Assembly (NCBI GenBank): GCA_020439485.1
Contig: JAGQSP010000404.1
Coordinates: forward strand, 1 to 7,868
Direction: 5' to 3'
From: Acidimicrobiales bacterium
Lineage (GTDB): Bacteria > Actinomycetota > Acidimicrobiia > Acidimicrobiales > Poriferisodalaceae
Length of the DNA: 7,868 nt
The notes under the pieces: generated by a model
Databases searched by the model: none
Told to the model about the DNA's origin: nothing
The model's input: only the letters and a program-made list of their open reading frames with translations
Shown: in pieces, positions 5,630 to 7,868 of the stretch
How the letters are laid out: each line of letters opens with the position of its first letter
Numbering within the stretch: the first letter of the stretch is position 1
Position numbers and translations under genes: made by a program

Positions 5630-7111
5630 TTACTCGCTGGGCCAGCTTGCGTCGATTGCCTCGGTTGCCTCGGCAACGGTCTTCTCACCGTTGACAAGAG
5701 CGGTCGACTCGGTCCAGAAGGTACCGGCGCCGACGTCGGCGGGCATCAGGTCAGAGCCGTCGAAGCGGAACACTGCAGCGTTCTGCAGGATCTCGATGAA
5801 GCCCTGCTCGAGCGGTGCCCAAAGCTCACGATCGACGTTCAGGTTGGCGGTGTTGAAGCCCGAGAGGGTCATCGACTCGTCCTGACCTTCCTCGGTCTTG
5901 AGCTCCTTGATCTTGGCCTGACGCACGTTTGCGTACTCGGGGGTCGCGAAGTACTTCATGACCTCCCAGACGGCCGGGCTGTCGGTGAAGGCACCTGCGA
6001 GGGTGCCGGCGCCGAGAACAGGACGCTCGTCTGCGGTGAGGGCCGGGAAGTAGAAGACGCTGACCTGGTCAGAGGTGCCATCGGGAAGGAAGCCCGAGAA
6101 GAACGACGCCTGGCGAACCATGGCGCACTGCTCGTCGATGAGGGCCTCGGCGTTACCAGCGGCGAACGGGGTGGCTGCAATCGAGCCGCCCGACGCGTAG
6201 ACGGCGCCTTCCTTGTTCCACAGGTCGATGATGGTCTGGAAGACTTCCTGAACACCAGGATCCGAGAACTTGACCTCGTTGGTGACCCACTGGTCGTAGA
6301 CCTCGGGACCCTGGAAGCGAAGCATCATGTCCTCGACCCAGTCGGTGAAGGTCCAGCCGGTGGCGGTACCGGACTCGATGCCCACGCAGAGCGGAGCCAT
6401 CTCGCCGCTGGCGATGATGGTGTCGGTGAGGGCGATGAACTCGTCCCAGGTCTGGGGGATGGCCCAGCCGTTGGCCTCGAAGACCGCAGGCTTGTACCAA
6501 ACGAGCGACTTGAGGTCGTTCTTGTTCGGAACACCGAACTGAACACCGTCGACGGTGCCGAAACCGATGGCGCCGGCGCCCCAGTTGGCCTCGACCTCTG
6601 CCATGACATCGTCAGGCAGGGGGAGGATGAGGTCGTCGCGGGCGAAGTCGGCGAGCTTGCCTGGCTGCGGGAAGATCGAGATGTCAGGCGGGTTGCCGGC
6701 GGCAAGCTGCACGTTGATCTCGGACTCCCAGTCGGCCGAGCCGGTGTAGATGATGGTCATGCCGGTGCGCTCTTCGAGAACGTCGAAGGCAACCTCGAGC
6801 GACTCCCAGTCCTCTGGGCTGCGCTCGGGACCGCTGACACGAACGATCTCGCCCACGAACGGACGATCGTCGGCCGGGGTGCTGTCGCCTCCGGCAGCAG
6901 CCTCTGCGGCAGCTTCGGCTTCGGCGGCGCGCGCCTCGGCCTCTTCCAAGGCGGCCTCGGCCTCGGCCTGCGCAGCCTCGGCGGCGGCGCGAGCGTCTTC
7001 GGCCGCGTCGACGCTGGCCGAGTCGCCGCTATCGCTGTCACTGCCGCAGGCAGCCGCGATTAGCCCGAAAGCCATCAGGACTGCGAACAGTCTGAGCCAT
7101 GAGCTTCTCAT
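5630..7111 (-). CDS. Sugar ABC transporter substrate-binding lipoprotein (AglE-like)
   Basis: A 493-residue extracellular solute-binding protein that captures the sugar and delivers it to the two permeases encoded downstream. Residues 1-21 are a lipoprotein signal peptide with the lipobox LIAAAC, so C22 should be lipidated and anchor the protein to the outer face of the membrane. A Ser/Asp-rich stretch (23-34) and an Ala/Glu-rich helical tether (about 35-73) lead to the binding domain from about 84. Recognisable family features are LAAGNPPDISIFPQPG (136-151), the aromatic-rich GWTFTDWVEDMMLRFQGPEV (252-271) and W275. I recall close counterparts of the last segment in alpha-glucoside-binding AglE proteins. 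C242 and C329 could form a disulfide. GGAGGG (7125-7120) precedes the start by eight bases. It is the first gene of the transporter operon, after a predicted promoter and operator. Substrate is inferred only. Confidence 0.95.
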   Translation of the reverse strand: MRSSWLRLFAVLMAFGLIAAACGSDSDSGDSASVDAAEDARAAAEAAQAEAEAALEEAEARAAEAEAAAEAAAGGDSTPADDRPFVGEIVRVSGPERSPEDWESLEVAFDVLEERTGMTIIYTGSADWESEINVQLAAGNPPDISIFPQPGKLADFARDDLILPLPDDVMAEVEANWGAGAIGFGTVDGVQFGVPNKNDLKSLVWYKPAVFEANGWAIPQTWDEFIALTDTIIASGEMAPLCVGIESGTATGWTFTDWVEDMMLRFQGPEVYDQWVTNEVKFSDPGVQEVFQTIIDLWNKEGAVYASGGSIAATPFAAGNAEALIDEQCAMVRQASFFSGFLPDGTSDQVSVFYFPALTADERPVLGAGTLAGAFTDSPAVWEVMKYFATPEYANVRQAKIKELKTEEGQDESMTLSGFNTANLNVDRELWAPLEQGFIEILQNAAVFRFDGSDLMPADVGAGTFWTESTALVNGEKTVAEATEAIDASWPSE

Positions 7112-7119
7112 ACTGGAAT

Positions 7120-7125
7120 CCCTCC
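7120..7125 (-). promoter_or_regulatory. Ribosome binding site of the binding-protein gene
   Basis: GGAGGG on the minus strand is eight bases from the ATG at 7111. It is a strong site, fitting a protein needed in excess, and it fixes the start. Confidence 0.75.
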
Positions 7126-7144
7126 AAATTGTGTCGGTAGACGC

Positions 7145-7160
7145 ATGTAAGCGCCTACAT
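7145..7160. promoter_or_regulatory. Candidate LacI-family operator of the transporter operon
   Basis: ATGTAAGCGCCTACAT is a 16-base near-perfect palindrome (one mismatched pair of eight) with a central CpG. This is the form of LacI/GalR-family operators, and its core closely resembles TGTAAGCGCTTACA-like sites bound by members of that family. It lies between the predicted -10 box and the ribosome site of the binding-protein gene, about +3 to +18, where a bound repressor would block transcription. The LacI protein at 886-1896 is the natural candidate to bind here. Confidence 0.7.
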
Positions 7161-7168
7161 CCGGGGCG

Positions 7169-7197
7169 ACCATAGCGAACGGGGCTGTGAATTTCCA
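7169..7197 (-). promoter_or_regulatory. Candidate promoter of the transporter operon
   Basis: On the minus strand, TGGAAA (7197-7192) and TATGGT (7174-7169) are separated by 17 bases, each matching the housekeeping -35/-10 consensus at four of six positions. The start of transcription would be near 7162, about 50 bases before the ATG and at the edge of the palindromic operator. The match is moderate, but position and spacing agree with the operator. Confidence 0.45.
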
Positions 7198-7231
7198 GTA
7201 ACAGTGTTGTTAATCGCAGCGTTGCCGCGAC

Positions 7232-7252
7232 GCGATCGTGCTGGCCGATCGC
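7232..7252 (-). terminator. Weak hairpin after the oxidoreductase gene
   Basis: GCGATCG and CGATCGC form a perfect 7-bp stem with a seven-base loop, three bases after the oxidoreductase stop codon. No T-run follows. It may mark the end of the upstream transcript before the transporter promoter, but it could be chance in GC-rich DNA. Confidence 0.3.
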
Positions 7253-7255
7253 ACG

Positions 7256-7868
7256 TCAGAGGATCTCGCTCATCTCGACGACGCGCCTCTCGTCGATCGA
7301 GCGATGGGCGGCAACACCCATGGCCACGCTCAGGCGGCCGTCGGCCAGGGTGACCTCGGGTTGGCCGCCGCTGCGGATGGCCTCGGCGAACCTGCGGTGC
7401 TCGACGTAACTGGCGCCGTGGTGCAGGCCGACGTGAGCTATCGACGGGTCGACGATGGCGTGTTCTTCGACAGAACCGATCCAGTGCTCACCTCGCCGAC
7501 CGATGCGCAACACGTCTTCGGGAATCAAGGCCTCGAGCTTGGCCTTGTCGCCGGCAACGACCAGCTCCTCCTGATTGCGAGTGGCTTCGGCGAACATGCA
7601 CAGGTCCAGCAGCGCCCGCTGGCCCGAGTCGAAGTCGACGATCACAAAGGCGTTGTCGAGGATGTCGGGCACCTGTCCGTCGTAGAGCTCGTCGAGGTGG
7701 TTGACGTCCTGGGCCCCGGAAGCCATCACACGAGTGGGTTCGCCGTCGCACAACAGGCGCATCAGGTCGAAGAAGTGGCAACACTTCTCGACCAGGGTTC
7801 CGCCGGTGTTGCGAGAAAAGCGGTTCCAGTTGCCGACCTTGACCAGGAAGGGGAAGCGGTGCTCGCGG
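7256..7868 (-). CDS. Gfo/Idh/MocA-family NAD(P)-dependent oxidoreductase, 5'-truncated by the window edge
   Basis: This is the C-terminal 203 residues of a sugar or inositol-type dehydrogenase. The frame is open to the window edge, beyond the Met at 7762, so the N-terminal Rossmann domain and its catalytic EKP-type lysine lie outside. The visible part carries the substrate-domain signature NRFSRNTGGTLVEKCCHFFD (7828-7769); its His (codon 7775-7777) is at the usual place of the active-site histidine. It ends with the common closing segment LADGRLSVAMGVAAHRSIDE (7315-7256 region). Comparable proteins oxidise cyclitols or ring hydroxyls of sugars. Known analogues sit beside disaccharide importers, such as ThuB of Sinorhizobium, which makes 3-ketotrehalose, so action on the imported sugar is a reasonable inference. 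It lies 144 bases upstream of the binding-protein gene on the same strand; the gap holds that operon's own promoter, so co-transcription may be only partial. Confidence 0.93.
   Translation of the reverse strand, partial: REHRFPFLVKVGNWNRFSRNTGGTLVEKCCHFFDLMRLLCDGEPTRVMASGAQDVNHLDELYDGQVPDILDNAFVIVDFDSGQRALLDLCMFAEATRNQEELVVAGDKAKLEALIPEDVLRIGRRGEHWIGSVEEHAIVDPSIAHVGLHHGASYVEHRRFAEAIRSGGQPEVTLADGRLSVAMGVAAHRSIDERRVVEMSEIL

Noticed and set aside
6893..7009. GC-rich repetitive stretch as a DNA tandem repeat or minisatellite
   Set aside because: The repetition follows codons for Ala and Glu with varied synonymous choice and has no fixed DNA period, so it is a protein-level feature.
5300..7063. 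587-codon open frame on the plus strand
   Set aside because: It lies antisense to the well-supported binding-protein gene, crosses the hairpin gap and enters the permease gene. Its translation has no recognisable domain, and long antisense frames are expected in GC-rich coding DNA.

Overview
The window looks like a piece of a high-GC Gram-positive (actinobacterial) chromosome. Coding sequence is dense and strongly GC-biased at third positions, the transporter binding protein is a lipoprotein, and the only regulator is of the LacI type common in actinobacterial sugar clusters. A lineage near Acidimicrobiia would fit, but that is a guess from style and composition, not a phylogenetic result.

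Layout. Bases 1-770 (+) hold the 3' part of a secreted-type zinc metalloprotease with an HExxHxxGxxD site (M6-like). Bases 886-1896 (+) encode a LacI-family repressor. Bases 1897-2086, between two convergent genes, hold two inverted copies of a hairpin element, one after each gene. From 7868 down to 2087 everything is on the minus strand: the C-terminal part of a Gfo/Idh/MocA oxidoreductase (7868-7256), a promoter and operator region (7255-7112), a lipoprotein sugar-binding protein (7111-5630), a gap with a perfect 14-bp hairpin (5629-5473), a greatly enlarged MalF-type permease of 813 residues (5472-3031), and a MalG-type permease (3034-2087) that overlaps it by ATGA.

How it fits together. 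The binding protein and two permeases resemble the AglE/AglF/AglG set for alpha-glucosides, so this is most likely a disaccharide or glycoside importer. No ATPase gene is present, so the energising subunit must be encoded outside the window or shared. The oxidoreductase upstream could act on the imported sugar. The LacI protein is the obvious candidate to bind a 16-base near-palindrome with a central CpG, which lies just downstream of the predicted -10 box of the transporter operon.

Most worth a second look: the permease with about twelve extra N-terminal membrane segments and two further paired insertions in its core; the twin 3'-end hairpin elements with a compensatory base-pair change; the intercistronic hairpin after the binding protein; and the Ala/Glu-rich helical tether on the lipoprotein. 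No RNA gene, CRISPR array or insertion sequence was seen, and no stretch longer than 300 bases lacks a gene.
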